Counted from the first letter of the stretch, positions 33,277-43,075 are shown. The stretch: 64,000 bases of DNA from an uncultured Rhodospirillales bacterium (GCA_903822185.1 CAIJOA010000046.1:30929-94928); one strand, 5' to 3'. The notes: generated by a model not told the origin, from the letters alone. Numbers and translations: made by a program.

Positions 33277-34488
33277 CTAGCCCGCTGACGCGAGCCACCA
33301 GATGCCAATGGCAATGGTGGCGAGCGTCAGCGGCGCGCCGATTTTAAAATAATCCCAAAACCCGATCTCGACACCGTCGTGCTTTGCATGCTCGACGACG
33401 ATCAGATTCGCCACCGATCCCAACACCGTGAAATTGCCGGCGAAGGTCGCAGCCATGGCCAGCACCAGCCATGACTGGTTGGGATGCGCCAGATCGTTGA
33501 TGAACGGCGCCAGCACCAGCACCGCCGGTACGTTGCTGACGAGATTCGACAAGATCGCAGCCACCATGGCCAACATCGGCACGCTCGATAATCCCGCGCC
33601 CTGCACGGCCTGACGCACATCCGCCGTCAGCAAAGCCTTTTCCGCGCCCGCGAGGACAACGAACAGGCCGACAAACAACAGCAGCAGCGACCAGTCGATC
33701 TCGCGATAGATGCGCTGTGATTTGGTGGGATAGAGCAGCAGCGCCGCGCCGACGACGATGGCGACCTTGGGCGGGGCGATGCCGAAAAAGAATCCGGCGA
33801 TGGCCAGCGCCGTCGCAGCCAACGACGTGATCAGCATCGGCCGGCTGACATGCAGCGTGAGGCCGGTGCCGTGCATCGTGGCATGCGACCAGAATTCCTT
33901 GCGATAGAACAGACCGATCAACGCCACGGCGGCGGCGAGTCCCATCGCCGCGACCGGCGCCAGCGCGGCGGCGAAGTCGCCATAGGCGATGTGCGACAGG
34001 CTGCCGATCATCATGTTTTGCGGATTGCCCGTCAGGGTCGCAACGCTGCCGATGTTCGACGCCATCGCCAGCGCCAGCAGGTAGGGCAAAGGGCGTCGTC
34101 CCAATCGCCGCACCACCGTGATCAACAACGGCGTCAGCATCAAACAGACCGTGTCGTTGACGAGGAACGCGGACAGCAGTCCCGACACCAGGACAACGCC
34201 GCTCAACAAGGCCAGCGGGTGCTGCGCCCGCGCGGCGATGAAGGACGTGGCGATGCCGAAGAATCCCGATAACCGCAGATGCACGACGATGATCATCATG
34301 CCCAGCAACAGAGTGACGGTGTCGAAATTGATCGCCTGATAGGCCTCGCTCAGCGACAGGGTGCCGCTGGCGACCATCAGGCTGGCGCCGATCAGCGCCG
34401 CCCCGGTGCGGTCCAGCCGGACGATCGACAGGCCGCCGATGGCGACGATGCCGTAAGTGGCGGCGAAGATGAGTGCGGGAATAATCAT
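33277..34488 (-). CDS. ArsB/NhaD (SLC13-like) superfamily anion permease
   Basis: A 403-residue inner-membrane protein with about 11 helices. It has the twin half-repeats of the ion transporter superfamily: FLVNDTVCLMLTPLLITVVRRLGRRP with SNIGSVATLTGNPQN in the first half, and LVSNVPAVLVLAPFI with ATFAGNFTVLGSVANLIV in the second. This is close to YbiR-type permeases and more distantly to ArsB arsenite pumps. The transported anion cannot be told from sequence; no arsenic gene is near. It is divergent from the penicillin-binding protein gene. Confidence 0.83.
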   Translation of the reverse strand: MIIPALIFAATYGIVAIGGLSIVRLDRTGAALIGASLMVASGTLSLSEAYQAINFDTVTLLLGMMIIVVHLRLSGFFGIATSFIAARAQHPLALLSGVVLVSGLLSAFLVNDTVCLMLTPLLITVVRRLGRRPLPYLLALAMASNIGSVATLTGNPQNMMIGSLSHIAYGDFAAALAPVAAMGLAAAVALIGLFYRKEFWSHATMHGTGLTLHVSRPMLITSLAATALAIAGFFFGIAPPKVAIVVGAALLLYPTKSQRIYREIDWSLLLLFVGLFVVLAGAEKALLTADVRQAVQGAGLSSVPMLAMVAAILSNLVSNVPAVLVLAPFINDLAHPNQSWLVLAMAATFAGNFTVLGSVANLIVVEHAKHDGVEIGFWDYFKIGAPLTLATIAIGIWWLASAG

Positions 34489-34655
34489 GAGACAGGCTCA
34501 ACTTAGCCAAAGCGGCCATCGTTCCGCCACGGTCGAAAGCCAGAACCCAGCCCAGGCCAATGACGAACGCGCGCGGCGGCGAGGAATATGCTAAAAGCGG
34601 TCCTTATGCTGGTTGAACGTATCATGGTACTTCCGGATCGAGGATCTTCGCCGCG

Positions 34656-36659
34656 ATGACCCGTCGTTCATCCGACGATCGGCCGACGCGCGAACCAGGG
34701 CGCGGCGGCAACGGCCGGCAAAAACTCCCCGGACCCCCGTCGGGCGAACCACCGCGCCCGCGACGCGGCGGCGGGCTCCTGCGCTTCGGCGTGCTGACCT
34801 GCCTGTGGTGCTTTATCGCCGGACTGATCGTCCTCGGTTATTTCGCCCTGACCCTTCCCGATACCAACGAGCTTGCCGCGGCACAGCGCAAGCCCAGCAT
34901 CACGCTTTTGGCGGGGGACGGCACGCTGCTGGCGACCTACGGCGATCTCTTCGGCGAGGCGCTGCGTCTCAAGGACATGCCTAAATATCTTCCCGGCGCG
35001 GTGATCGCGACCGAAGACCGGCGTTTTTACAGCCATTACGGTATCGACCCGATCGGGTTGCTGCGCGCCGCCTTCGCCAATCTACGCGCTGGCCATGTCG
35101 TCCAAGGCGGCAGCACGATCACCCAACAGCTTGCCAAGAATCTGTTTCTGACACCCGACCGCACGTTCGAGCGCAAGATTCAGGAAACGATGCTGGCGCT
35201 GTGGCTCGAACATAAATTCTCGAAGCAGCAGATCATCGAGATCTATCTCAACCGGGTCTATCTCGGTGCCGGCACCTACGGCGTCGATGCGGCGGCGCAT
35301 CGTTATTTCAACAAATCGGCGCGCGATGTTTCGCTCTACGAAGCAGCCGTGATCGCTGGGCTGCTCAAGGCGCCCTCGCGCTTCTCGCCGGCCAACGACA
35401 AGGATCGCGCGGCCAAGCGTACCGACCAGGTGCTCGCCAACATGGTCGATGCGGGCTTCATCAACGATGCGCAATCGAAAGCAGCGCAGCTGCAAAAGGC
35501 CCAACTCGCCAAATCGCCGACGCTCAGCCGCGGCAGCCGCTATTTCGCCGACTGGATCGCCGATCAGGTGCCGGGTTTCAGCGGCACGCAAGGCCGTGAC
35601 GTCGTTGTCACCACGACCCTCGATCCGCGGATGCAGACGATGGCCGAAAGCGCGATCGCTGCGACGCTCGACCGCGAAGGCGAAAAGGCCGAGGTCGAAC
35701 AGGGCGCGCTGGTGGCGATGTCGCCCGACGGCGCGGTGCGGGCGATGGTCGGCGGTGCGGATTATCTCGACAGCCAGTTCAATCGCGCGACCCAGGCGCT
35801 GCGCCAGCCCGGATCGTCGTTCAAACCATTCGTCTATCTGACGGCGGTCGAACGCGGCCTGCGCCCCAGCGATCATTTCATGGATCAGCCGGTGCGCATC
35901 GGCAAATGGGAACCGCATAACTACGAGAATAAATATAAGGGTGACGTGTCGGTCGCGGATGCCATCGCGCTGTCGATCAACACCGTCGCGGCGCAGGTCA
36001 TTCAGCGTTACGGCGTGCAGCATGTGATCGACACCGCGCATCGCCTCGGCATCACCGCCGAACTGACGCGCGACGCCAGCCTCGCCCTCGGCACCAGCGA
36101 GGTTTCGCTGCTGGAACTGACCTCGGCCTATGCCCCCTTCGCTTCGGGCGGTATCGGCGCTTGGCCGCACGGCATCATCGAAATTCGCGATGCGCATGGC
36201 GGGGTGATCTATCGCCGCGACGGTTCGGGGCCGGGCCGCATCGTCGATGCCGGCAATATCGCGATCATGAATCAACTTCTGACCGGCGTGATTTCCTACG
36301 GCACCGGCAAGGCGGCAAAGCTCGATCGCCCCGCCGCCGGCAAGACAGGTACGACGCAGGATTCGCGCGATGCGCTGTTTGTCGGCTACACCGCCGATCT
36401 CGTCACCGGCGTGTGGTTCGGCAATGACGAAAACTCGCCGATGGACCACGTCACCGGCGGCACGCTGCCGGCGCGGACCTGGCACGATTTCATGATCGCG
36501 GCGACCAAGGGTATGCCCGTGCGGTCACTGCCGGGCGAAGGCGGCGGCGTTGCGCAGATCGCGTCGGAAAGCCCGTCACCGTCATCGCCGCCGATCAAGA
36601 TTCCGAATCCGGTGTCGGGCCTCAAAGGCTTGCTGGATCATATCTTCGGCGGCGGCTGA
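34656..36659 (+). CDS. Class A penicillin-binding protein (PBP1A-type transglycosylase/transpeptidase)
   Basis: A 667-residue bifunctional peptidoglycan synthase. A Pro/Arg/Gly-rich cytosolic N-tail is followed by one membrane anchor (about 43-68). The glycosyltransferase domain carries TEDRRFYSHYGID (catalytic Glu about 119), GGSTITQQLAKNL, RKIQE and EIYLNRVYLG. The transpeptidase domain carries SSFKP (active Ser about 387), SIN (about 440) and KTGTT (about 563). The C-tail is Pro/Ser-rich. The length is short for PBP1A (no large inserted domain), nearer to PBP1C or PbpF-like forms. It is a single gene, ending before a triple hairpin repeat. Confidence 0.93.
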   Translation: MTRRSSDDRPTREPGRGGNGRQKLPGPPSGEPPRPRRGGGLLRFGVLTCLWCFIAGLIVLGYFALTLPDTNELAAAQRKPSITLLAGDGTLLATYGDLFGEALRLKDMPKYLPGAVIATEDRRFYSHYGIDPIGLLRAAFANLRAGHVVQGGSTITQQLAKNLFLTPDRTFERKIQETMLALWLEHKFSKQQIIEIYLNRVYLGAGTYGVDAAAHRYFNKSARDVSLYEAAVIAGLLKAPSRFSPANDKDRAAKRTDQVLANMVDAGFINDAQSKAAQLQKAQLAKSPTLSRGSRYFADWIADQVPGFSGTQGRDVVVTTTLDPRMQTMAESAIAATLDREGEKAEVEQGALVAMSPDGAVRAMVGGADYLDSQFNRATQALRQPGSSFKPFVYLTAVERGLRPSDHFMDQPVRIGKWEPHNYENKYKGDVSVADAIALSINTVAAQVIQRYGVQHVIDTAHRLGITAELTRDASLALGTSEVSLLELTSAYAPFASGGIGAWPHGIIEIRDAHGGVIYRRDGSGPGRIVDAGNIAIMNQLLTGVISYGTGKAAKLDRPAAGKTGTTQDSRDALFVGYTADLVTGVWFGNDENSPMDHVTGGTLPARTWHDFMIAATKGMPVRSLPGEGGGVAQIASESPSPSSPPIKIPNPVSGLKGLLDHIFGGG

Positions 36660-36670
36660 ATTTTCGATAA

Positions 36671-36753
36671 GGCGCACGTTAAGTGCGCCACTATTTGAGT
36701 AAGGCGCACGTTAAGTGCGCCAGTAATTCAGTAAAGCGCGCATCAAGCGTGCG
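36671..36753. repeat. Three tandem 32-base hairpin units
   Basis: GGCGCACGTTAAGTGCGCC (7-bp perfect stem) occurs at 36671 and again at 36703; a diverged third copy is at 36735 (AGCGCGCATCAAGCGTGCG). The spacing is exactly 32 bases. The third copy keeps 6 of 7 stem pairs, one of them G-T. The array fills the gap between the penicillin-binding protein and the next gene and could terminate transcription or form a structured leader. Confidence 0.8.
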
Positions 36754-36772
36754 AATGTTTGGGAGGATTTTC

Positions 36773-37771
36773 ATGACGCTTCGTCTTGCGCGTCTTTTGA
36801 TCGCCTGTGCGACTGTGCTCAGCATTACCTTGCCGTCTCACGCCGAGGTTGCGCATATCGGCTTTCAGCGCACGGCATTGTCGGGACCGATCTATATCGC
36901 GGCCGATAAAGGCTATTTCGCCGCCGAAGGTATCGAACCCGATTTCGTCTTCTTCGATGGCGCCGAACCGATCGCGGTCGCGACCGTCTCGGGCGATATC
37001 GATTTCGGCATTACCGGTCTCACCGCCGCCTTTTATAATCTCGCCGGTAAAGGCGCGCTGCGCATCGTCACGGCCTATGCGCGTGAAGCGCCGGGCTTTC
37101 AATCGGCGGCCATCGTCGCCTCGAAACGTGCTTACGATGCGGGCTTCAAATCGTTGAAAGACTCGGCTGGTCATTCCTTCGGGGTCACGCAAATCGGCTC
37201 GACCTATCATTACAGCCTCGGTCTCTTGGCCGAGAAATATCATTTCGATCTCTCCTCGGTTCGGTTGCTGCCGCTGCAATCGGTGCCGAACATCGTCTCG
37301 GCGCTGGCCGGAGGTCAGGCCGATGCCGGCTTGCTGACCGCGCCGGCGGCGATTCAGATGACCGAAAAAGGCAATGGCAAATTATTGGGCTGGGTCGGCG
37401 ACGAAACGCCATGGCAGCCGGGTGTGGTGATTGCTTCAGCGAAGACGACGGATACGCGCGGCGACTTTATCCGCCGTTTCATTCGCGCCTTCGTTCGTGG
37501 CTCCAAGGACTTTCACGACGCCTTCACCGGCCCCGACGAGAAACGCCGCGACATGGCTGGTGCATCGGAAAATCTCGCCCTCATCGCCAAGCATCTCAAC
37601 CAGCCGATCGATCAAGTGCGCAGCGCGATCACCTATATGGACCCGGAAGCGCGGCTCGACGTCAAAGACGTGATGCACCAGATCGACTGGTATGCCGCGC
37701 AAAAGCTGACGAAGGACAAGGTCGATGGCGAGAAGCTGATCGACCGGCGTTATGTGGTGGCGTTGCCGTAA
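36773..37771 (+). CDS. Orphan NMT1/THI5-type ABC substrate-binding protein
   Basis: A 332-residue periplasmic binding protein of the SsuA/TauA/NrtA/ThiY superfamily. GGGAGG lies 6 bases before ATG 36773; the longer frame reads through the hairpin repeats. A signal peptide (RLLIACATVLSITLPSHA) is followed by VAHIGFQRTALSGPIYIAADKGYF, FVFFDGAEPIAVATVSGDIDFGITG and RLDVKDVMHQIDWYAAQ. It is a paralogue of the two binding proteins at 46182 and 47324, sharing the same landmarks, but no permease or ATPase gene lies here. It may share their transporter. Ligand unknown (sulfonate, nitrate, aromatic acid or thiamine-type). Confidence 0.85.
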   Translation: MTLRLARLLIACATVLSITLPSHAEVAHIGFQRTALSGPIYIAADKGYFAAEGIEPDFVFFDGAEPIAVATVSGDIDFGITGLTAAFYNLAGKGALRIVTAYAREAPGFQSAAIVASKRAYDAGFKSLKDSAGHSFGVTQIGSTYHYSLGLLAEKYHFDLSSVRLLPLQSVPNIVSALAGGQADAGLLTAPAAIQMTEKGNGKLLGWVGDETPWQPGVVIASAKTTDTRGDFIRRFIRAFVRGSKDFHDAFTGPDEKRRDMAGASENLALIAKHLNQPIDQVRSAITYMDPEARLDVKDVMHQIDWYAAQKLTKDKVDGEKLIDRRYVVALP

Positions 37772-37786
37772 GGCATTGGCACGGCG

Positions 37787-37896
37787 ATCCAGCGTCCCTC
37801 GACTTCGCTCGGGATGAGGTGAAACCTCGCGCTGCAATTGCCTTTGCAGCGCAACTACTCTTTCCTCATCCCGAGCGAAGTCGAGGGACGCTGGAT
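37787..37896. repeat. Paired 33-base inverted repeat with 44-base spacer
   Basis: The arms at 37787-37819 and 37864-37896 are perfect complements containing CCTCATCCCGAGCGAAGTCG. The 44-base spacer holds a nested hairpin (GCGCTGCAA...TTGCAGCGC). It lies between two convergent genes and may end both. The core recurs at 63927. Confidence 0.9.
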
Positions 37897-37908
37897 GTGA
37901 ATGCAGCC

Positions 37909-38724
37909 TTAAAACACGCCCAAGCCGCGCAGCAGGATGCGGCGATAGAAGGACGACAGCACCGATGCGCTCAGCGCGACGACGATGAAGCTGAGGCAGG
38001 TGTCGATCACGCCGCGCAGCAGGAAGAATCCGACCGGCACCGTTTGGCCGTCCAGCCGGTCGAGATGAAATCCGACGAAGACGCCGCTCACCGCGACGGC
38101 GAAAATCATGATGACCGGAATGCAGGCGATGACGCAGCAAGCGAAAACGCGCCAGGTATTACCGCGCAGCGCGAGCCAACCCTCTTTCACGCCGATCGGC
38201 CGGCCATAGGCGGCGGCGGGAAAGAGCAGCGAACAACGCAAGGACGCGAACCACAATAGCCCGATCACCACGGCGGCAATCGGCGCGAAATAGAGCGGCG
38301 TCTTGGTGTCACTGCCGATCAGCATCGTCCCGACGAGGGCGGCCGAGATGGCATAGAGCACGAGCGAATAGAGGATGAAGCGAATCCAGGCGCCTTTGAA
38401 AATCCCGACTGGGCTTTGCCGCTCGCTGCTGAACAGCAACGATTGATGCCAACGTACCGCGAAGGCGTTGAAGGCGAACAATCCGACGAAGGCCTGCAAT
38501 AAGTCCTGTGCGCCAAGGCCCATGCCTTCGCCGGGCCAGGTCGGCAGGCCAGGCAGACCGCGATAGACCTTCAGATAATCGGGCAGCAGCGTCGCGGCGA
38601 GAACGCAAAGCAACGGCAGCCAGGCGAGGTCGAGCAACAGATTGAGCCGGCCGAAGACCGACTTGTAAGCCTCGGCGGCCACGACCGCGACCGGCACTTT
38701 GATAGGTGTGCCGACATCCGGCAT
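37909..38724 (-). CDS. Multi-pass inner-membrane protein of unknown function
   Basis: A 271-residue protein with about six hydrophobic helices (for example LLLDLAWLPLLCVLAATLLP, WIRFILYSLVLYAISAALVG, VIACIPVIMIFAVAVSGVF). It starts MPDVGTPIKVPVAVVAAEAYKSVF and has short basic loops. I recognise no transporter or enzyme motif; the glycerophosphoryl-like or YciC-like membrane families are possible comparisons. It is a single gene between a repeat element and the phoB locus. The coding call is supported by codon pattern and length, not by a known family. Confidence 0.7.
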   Translation of the reverse strand: MPDVGTPIKVPVAVVAAEAYKSVFGRLNLLLDLAWLPLLCVLAATLLPDYLKVYRGLPGLPTWPGEGMGLGAQDLLQAFVGLFAFNAFAVRWHQSLLFSSERQSPVGIFKGAWIRFILYSLVLYAISAALVGTMLIGSDTKTPLYFAPIAAVVIGLLWFASLRCSLLFPAAAYGRPIGVKEGWLALRGNTWRVFACCVIACIPVIMIFAVAVSGVFVGFHLDRLDGQTVPVGFFLLRGVIDTCLSFIVVALSASVLSSFYRRILLRGLGVF

Positions 38725-38835
38725 TGAGTGTCTCCCGCCCTTTGAAGGAGCGGAGCCTAGCGGATCGGTTGGAGCTTCGACAGGACCGCTTTGACGCGGG
38801 TCCAGGCTTAAGCGGCGTTTGAATCCCCCGCCGCC

Positions 38836-39528
38836 TTAGGCGGCGTTGGAGTCCAAAGCGTAGCCGGCGGCGCGGACAGTGCGGACCAGATCCTTGTGGC
38901 CGCCTTCGTTGAGGGCTTTGCGCAGGCGGCGGATATGGACATCGACGGTGCGCAATTCGACTTCGGCTTCGCGACCCCAGACGGCGTCGAGAAGCTGCTC
39001 GCGCGAGAAGACGCGGCCGGGCCGTTCGAGGAAGAAGCGCAACAGCCGGAACTCGGTCGGGCCCAGATGGATCGATTGCCCGGCGCGGCTGACGCGGTGC
39101 GCCGATAGATCGAGGCTCAGGTCGCCGAAACGCAGCACCTCGGCATTGGCGGCCGGTCGCGACCGGCGAATGACGGCGCGCAGCCGCGCGACCAATTCGG
39201 TGGTGCTGAAAGGTTTGACGACGTAATCGTCGGCGCCGCTATCGAGGCCACGAACGCGATCGCCTTCTTCGCCGCGCGCGGTCAGCATGATGATTGGCAC
39301 TTCGCGCCAGGCCGGGCTGCGGCGGATCTGGCGGCATAACTCGATGCCGGAAATGCGCGGCAGCATCCAATCGAGCAAGACCGCGTCGGGAACTTCTTCT
39401 TTGAGATGCAGCAGGGCTTCCTCGCCGTCGCGCGCTTCGGCGACGGTGAAACCTTCCTTCTCAAGATTATAGCGGAGCAGAGTCAGCAGCGCCGACTCGT
39501 CTTCGACGACCAGAACGCGCGACTGCAT
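38836..39528 (-). CDS. phoB: Phosphate regulon response regulator PhoB
   Basis: A 230-residue OmpR-family regulator that activates phosphate-starvation genes when phosphorylated. ATG 39528 overlaps the phoU stop (ATGA). Receiver: VVEDES, phospho-Asp in LLDWMLPRISGIELCRQIR, LTARGEE and VKPFST. Winged helix: LGPTEFRLLRFFLERPGRVFSREQLLDAVWG (in parts: LGPTEFRLLRFFLERPGRVF), VDVHIRRLRKALN and VRTVRAAGYAL. The last gene of phoR-pstCAB-phoU-phoB. Confidence 0.96.
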   Translation of the reverse strand: MQSRVLVVEDESALLTLLRYNLEKEGFTVAEARDGEEALLHLKEEVPDAVLLDWMLPRISGIELCRQIRRSPAWREVPIIMLTARGEEGDRVRGLDSGADDYVVKPFSTTELVARLRAVIRRSRPAANAEVLRFGDLSLDLSAHRVSRAGQSIHLGPTEFRLLRFFLERPGRVFSREQLLDAVWGREAEVELRTVDVHIRRLRKALNEGGHKDLVRTVRAAGYALDSNAA

Positions 39529-40253
39529 CAACCACCGCCTCCCAGGCCACCATCGGATTCGGCATTGAGCGTCCGATCGCGCTTGGGGCGAATCTGGGTC
39601 AGCGGCTTGCCATGGACGAAGAAATACAGCGTCTCGGCGATGTTGGTGGTGTGATCGCCGATGCGTTCGATGTTCTTGGCCATGAACAACAGATGGGTGC
39701 AGGGCGTGATGTTGCGCGCGTCTTCGATCATGTAGGTCAGCAATTCGCGGAAGAGGCTCGTGTACATCTCGTCGAGCTCTTCGTCGCGCATCCAGACGGC
39801 CAGCGCTTTGTCCGCATCGCGCTCGACATAGGCGTCGAGCATGTCCTTCACCATCGTCTGGCACAGCGCGCCCATGCGCGGCAGCGCATAGACCGGCTTC
39901 ACCGGTGCTGATTGGTTGAGAATGATCGAACGCTTGGCGACATTGGCGGCGTAATCGCACATCCGCTCGAGATCGGTCGAAGTTTTCAGCGCAGCCACGA
40001 TCTGGCGCAGATCGCGCGCCATCGGCTGACGCAGTGCGAGAAGCCGCACGACCAGCGCCTCGACTTCCTGTTCCAATTCATCGACGCGGGTATCGGCTTC
40101 GATCACCGACGCGGCCAGGTCGCTGTCGCGTTTGATGACCGCATCGATCGCGGCGGTCAGTTGGCTTTCGGCCATGCCGCCCATTTCGGCGATCGTGTTG
40201 TCGAGCCGTTGCAGCTCTTCGTCGTAGCTCTTGATGATATGTTCAGCGACCAT
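39528..40253 (-). CDS. phoU: Phosphate signalling protein PhoU
   Basis: A 241-residue cytosolic protein that links the Pst transporter to PhoR and damps the phosphate response. It has two PhoU three-helix repeats: HIIKSYDEELQRLDNTIAEMG with LRQPMARDLRQIVAALKTSTDLERMCDYA, and a second with NITPCTHLLFMAKNIERIGDHTTNIAE (given as key words NITPCTHLL, IERIGDHTTNIAE). The metal-binding E-x3-D motifs are kept. It lies 22 bases after pstB, and its stop overlaps the phoB start. Confidence 0.96.
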   Translation of the reverse strand: MVAEHIIKSYDEELQRLDNTIAEMGGMAESQLTAAIDAVIKRDSDLAASVIEADTRVDELEQEVEALVVRLLALRQPMARDLRQIVAALKTSTDLERMCDYAANVAKRSIILNQSAPVKPVYALPRMGALCQTMVKDMLDAYVERDADKALAVWMRDEELDEMYTSLFRELLTYMIEDARNITPCTHLLFMAKNIERIGDHTTNIAETLYFFVHGKPLTQIRPKRDRTLNAESDGGLGGGG

Positions 40254-40275
40254 GTTTCGTCCTTTTGGGCTCGGC

Positions 40276-41139
40276 TCAGCCGAAGCGGCCCGTAATGTAA
40301 TCTTCCGTCTGGCGTTCGCGCGGGTGCGTGAAGATCGATTCAGTTTCGTCGAACTCGACCAGCGAACCCAGATACATGAAAGCGGTGTAGTCGGAACTGC
40401 GCGCCGCTTGCTGCATGTTGTGCGTGACGATGACGATGCAATACTCGGACTTCAGCTCGGCGATCAGCTCTTCGACACGTTGCGTCGAGAGCGGATCGAG
40501 TGCCGAGCACGGTTCGTCCATCAGCAGGACAGAGGGTTTCACGGCGACGGCGCGGGCGATGCACAAACGCTGCTGCTGGCCGCCGGAAAGCGACAGGCCG
40601 CTTTGCTTTAGTTTGTCTTTGACTTCGTCCCACAAAGCGGCGCGGCGCAGCGCCTGCTCGACGCGGATGTCGAGATCCTGCGCGGGCAGCTTCTCGTAAA
40701 GACGAATGCCGAAGGCGATATTGTCGTAGATCGACATCGGGAACGGCGTCGGCTTCTGGAACACCATACCGATGCGCGCGCGCAGCAGATTGAGATCTTG
40801 TCCGGGGGCCAGGATATTGTGACCATCCACCAAAACTTCGCCGGTGACGTGCTGGCCCGGATAAAGGTCATAGATGCGATTGAGGATGCGCAGCAGCGTG
40901 GACTTGCCGCAACCCGACGGTCCGATGAAGGCGGTGACGCGCCGGTCGTAGATGTCGAGATTGATGCCTTTGAGAGCCTCGAAATTCTTGTAGTAGAAGC
41001 GCAGATCCTTGATCGCGATCTTGACCTCGGGCACGCCGCGCTCCGAGGTTGTGTTGATCGTGATCTTCGGCACGGTAACGGGTGTCGAGGGCGTCGCGGA
41101 GTGCGTGGGTGTCTGCACAGTGCTCACATCAATGGTCAT
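40276..41139 (-). CDS. pstB: Phosphate ABC transporter ATPase PstB
   Basis: A 287-residue ATPase powering phosphate import. The start at 41139 overlaps the pstA stop; a far longer frame in the same phase is only a shadow of pstA. The N-terminal 38 residues are a Thr/Pro-rich extension. Then come [20 protein letters not shown], Walker [10 protein letters not shown] (about residue 73), the Q-loop [14 protein letters not shown], the signature LSGGQQQR, Walker [14 protein letters not shown] and the H-loop VTHNMQQA. This is the usual Pst type. Confidence 0.97.
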   Translation of the reverse strand: MTIDVSTVQTPTHSATPSTPVTVPKITINTTSERGVPEVKIAIKDLRFYYKNFEALKGINLDIYDRRVTAFIGPSGCGKSTLLRILNRIYDLYPGQHVTGEVLVDGHNILAPGQDLNLLRARIGMVFQKPTPFPMSIYDNIAFGIRLYEKLPAQDLDIRVEQALRRAALWDEVKDKLKQSGLSLSGGQQQRLCIARAVAVKPSVLLMDEPCSALDPLSTQRVEELIAELKSEYCIVIVTHNMQQAARSSDYTAFMYLGSLVEFDETESIFTHPRERQTEDYITGRFG

Positions 41140-41978
41140 TTGGTGGATCCACTCCAGCTCGCCAGCGTGCGGGCGACGATGTTGAGGATGAGAATGGTGA
41201 AGGTGATCAACAGCGCGCCGCCCCAGGCGAGGCGTTGCCAATCGGCGTAGGGGCTCATCGCGAACTGGAAGATCACGGCGGGAAGATTGGCCATCGGCGC
41301 ATTCATGTTGGTGCTGCCGAATTGATTGTTGAGTGCGGTGAACAGCAGCGGCGCGGTTTCGCCGGCGATGCGGGCGATGGCCAGCATCACGCCGGTCATC
41401 ATGCCTTGCAGCGCGGCGCGATAGGTGACCATCACGACGACTTTCCAAGCCGGTGCGCCGAGGGCGAAGGCCGCTTCGCGCAAACCGGACGGCACAAGGT
41501 TCAGCATGTCCTCGGTGGTGCGGACGACGACGGGAAGGACCAGGATCGCCAGAGCGATAACGCCGGCCCAGGCCGAGAAGTGGCCCATATTCACGACGAC
41601 GACCTGATAAACGAAAAGGCCGATGACGATCGACGGCGCGCTCAGCAGGATGTCGTTGATGAAGCGCACGACCGGCGCCATCCAGCTGCCGCGGCTGTAT
41701 TCCGCGAGGTATGTGCCGCACAGAATACCGACCGGCGTTCCGACCAGTGTCGCAACCAAGGTCATGACGACGCTGCCATAGATCGCATTGGCGAGGCCGC
41801 CGGTGCTGCCTGGCGGCGGCGTGGTTTGGGTAAAGGTCGCGAGAGTCAGGGCGGGAATGCCCTCCGCCAGCAGCGAGCCAAGGATAAAGAAGAGGATCAG
41901 CAGGCCCAGCCCCGTTGCACCCAGCGACAGGGCGAGGATGACGAAGTTGGTGGCGCGGCGGCGGTTATAGAGGCTCAT
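41136..41978 (-). CDS. pstA: Phosphate ABC transporter permease PstA
   Basis: A 280-residue inner-membrane permease with about six helices. The EAA-type loop is [25 protein letters not shown], and the family words [15 protein letters not shown] and [13 protein letters not shown] are present. It overlaps pstC (4 bases) upstream and pstB downstream, so all three are translationally coupled. Confidence 0.95.
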   Translation of the reverse strand: MSLYNRRRATNFVILALSLGATGLGLLILFFILGSLLAEGIPALTLATFTQTTPPPGSTGGLANAIYGSVVMTLVATLVGTPVGILCGTYLAEYSRGSWMAPVVRFINDILLSAPSIVIGLFVYQVVVVNMGHFSAWAGVIALAILVLPVVVRTTEDMLNLVPSGLREAAFALGAPAWKVVVMVTYRAALQGMMTGVMLAIARIAGETAPLLFTALNNQFGSTNMNAPMANLPAVIFQFAMSPYADWQRLAWGGALLITFTILILNIVARTLASWSGSTK

Positions 41979-42946
41979 TTCGCGGACCGGCGATCGAGGC
42001 GCAGCAGCATAAGCTTGGCGGCGGCCAGGACGATGAAGGTGATGACGAAGAGGATAAAGCCAAGTTCGATCAGCGCCGAAGAATAAAGAGCGCCGGTCGC
42101 CTCGGTGAATTCATTGGCGAGCGAGGCCGAGATCGTCGTGCCCGCCGCCAGCAACGAAGGGCTGATCTTGTGCGCGTTACCGATAACGAAGGTGACGGCC
42201 ATGGTCTCGCCGAGGGCGCGGCCGAGGCCCAGCATCACGCCGCCGACCACGCCGACGCGGGTGTAAGGCAGGACGATGTCGCGTACGACTTCCGAGGTGG
42301 TGCAGCCGAGACCGTAAGCGCTTTCGCGCAGGATGACCGGCACGGTCGAGAAGACGTCGCGCATGACCGAGGCGATAAAGGGCAGGACCATCACGGCGAG
42401 GATGAAGCCGGCAGTCAGCACGCCGAGGCCCAGCGGCGCGCCGCCGAAAAGGATGCCGATGATCGGAATGTCGCCGAACACGACTTTAAGGAACGGCTGC
42501 ACCGTCAGCTGAAGGAATGGCGCCAGAACGAACAAGCCCCAGATGCCGTAGATGATGCTGGGGATCGCGGCCAACAACTCGATCAGCGTGCCTATCGGGC
42601 GGCGCAGGACTGGCGGGCACAGCTCGGTCAAGAAGATCGCGACGCCCAGAGCCAGGGGGACGCCGATAAGCATGGCGATCAGCGAGGTGATAAGCGTGCC
42701 GTAGATCGCCGGGGCGCCGCCGAAGCGCTCTTTGACCGGGTTCCAGGACTGGTCGAACAGGAAGCCGAAGCCGAAGGTTTTGGTTGCCGGCCACGCGCCG
42801 ATCGCCAGGGACACCAGGATTGCGCCCAGAAGGGCCAATACGGCCAAGGCGAAAAACTTTGTAGTTCCCCGAAAAAGGGTATCTTGAAGCTGCTGCAGCC
42901 GCATGCGATTGCTCGGTTTCGACAGACCGATGACGGAATCTACCAT
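41975..42946 (-). CDS. pstC: Phosphate ABC transporter permease PstC
   Basis: A 323-residue inner-membrane permease. Key words: [21 protein letters not shown] (first helix), [48 protein letters not shown], and the EAA loop [25 protein letters not shown]. The ribosome-binding site is weak (AAGAAAC). No pstS precedes it: the gene upstream is phoR, 164 bases away. A phosphate-binding protein must be encoded elsewhere. Confidence 0.95.
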   Translation of the reverse strand: MVDSVIGLSKPSNRMRLQQLQDTLFRGTTKFFALAVLALLGAILVSLAIGAWPATKTFGFGFLFDQSWNPVKERFGGAPAIYGTLITSLIAMLIGVPLALGVAIFLTELCPPVLRRPIGTLIELLAAIPSIIYGIWGLFVLAPFLQLTVQPFLKVVFGDIPIIGILFGGAPLGLGVLTAGFILAVMVLPFIASVMRDVFSTVPVILRESAYGLGCTTSEVVRDIVLPYTRVGVVGGVMLGLGRALGETMAVTFVIGNAHKISPSLLAAGTTISASLANEFTEATGALYSSALIELGFILFVITFIVLAAAKLMLLRLDRRSAK

Positions 42947-43068
42947 GTTTCTTTTGCGCCGCCGCGATCCAGGATCACGAGCTTTGCCCCCACTCCATGC
43001 CGGCCAATGGCCAAATTTCTGGCTCGCTACCTTGATGCAAAGAAGTACCCGGGCTCGGTTGCGGTTTT

Positions 43069-43075
43069 ATGACAG
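43069..43075 (-). promoter_or_regulatory. Possible Pho-box half site upstream of pstC
   Basis: CTGTCAT on the minus strand, 123 bases before the pstC start, matches the 7-base PhoB half site. Neighbouring half sites at the 11-base spacing are poor, so this is only a candidate. Confidence 0.25.

Noticed and set aside
38836..39960. 374-codon frame suggesting a longer PhoB
   Set aside because: The extra N-terminal part is an out-of-phase reading of phoU; the ATG at 39528 overlaps the phoU stop and gives standard PhoB.
40276..41721. 481-codon frame suggesting a fused PstB
   Set aside because: The extra N-terminal part is a shadow of pstA; the ATG at 41139 overlaps the pstA stop and gives standard PstB.
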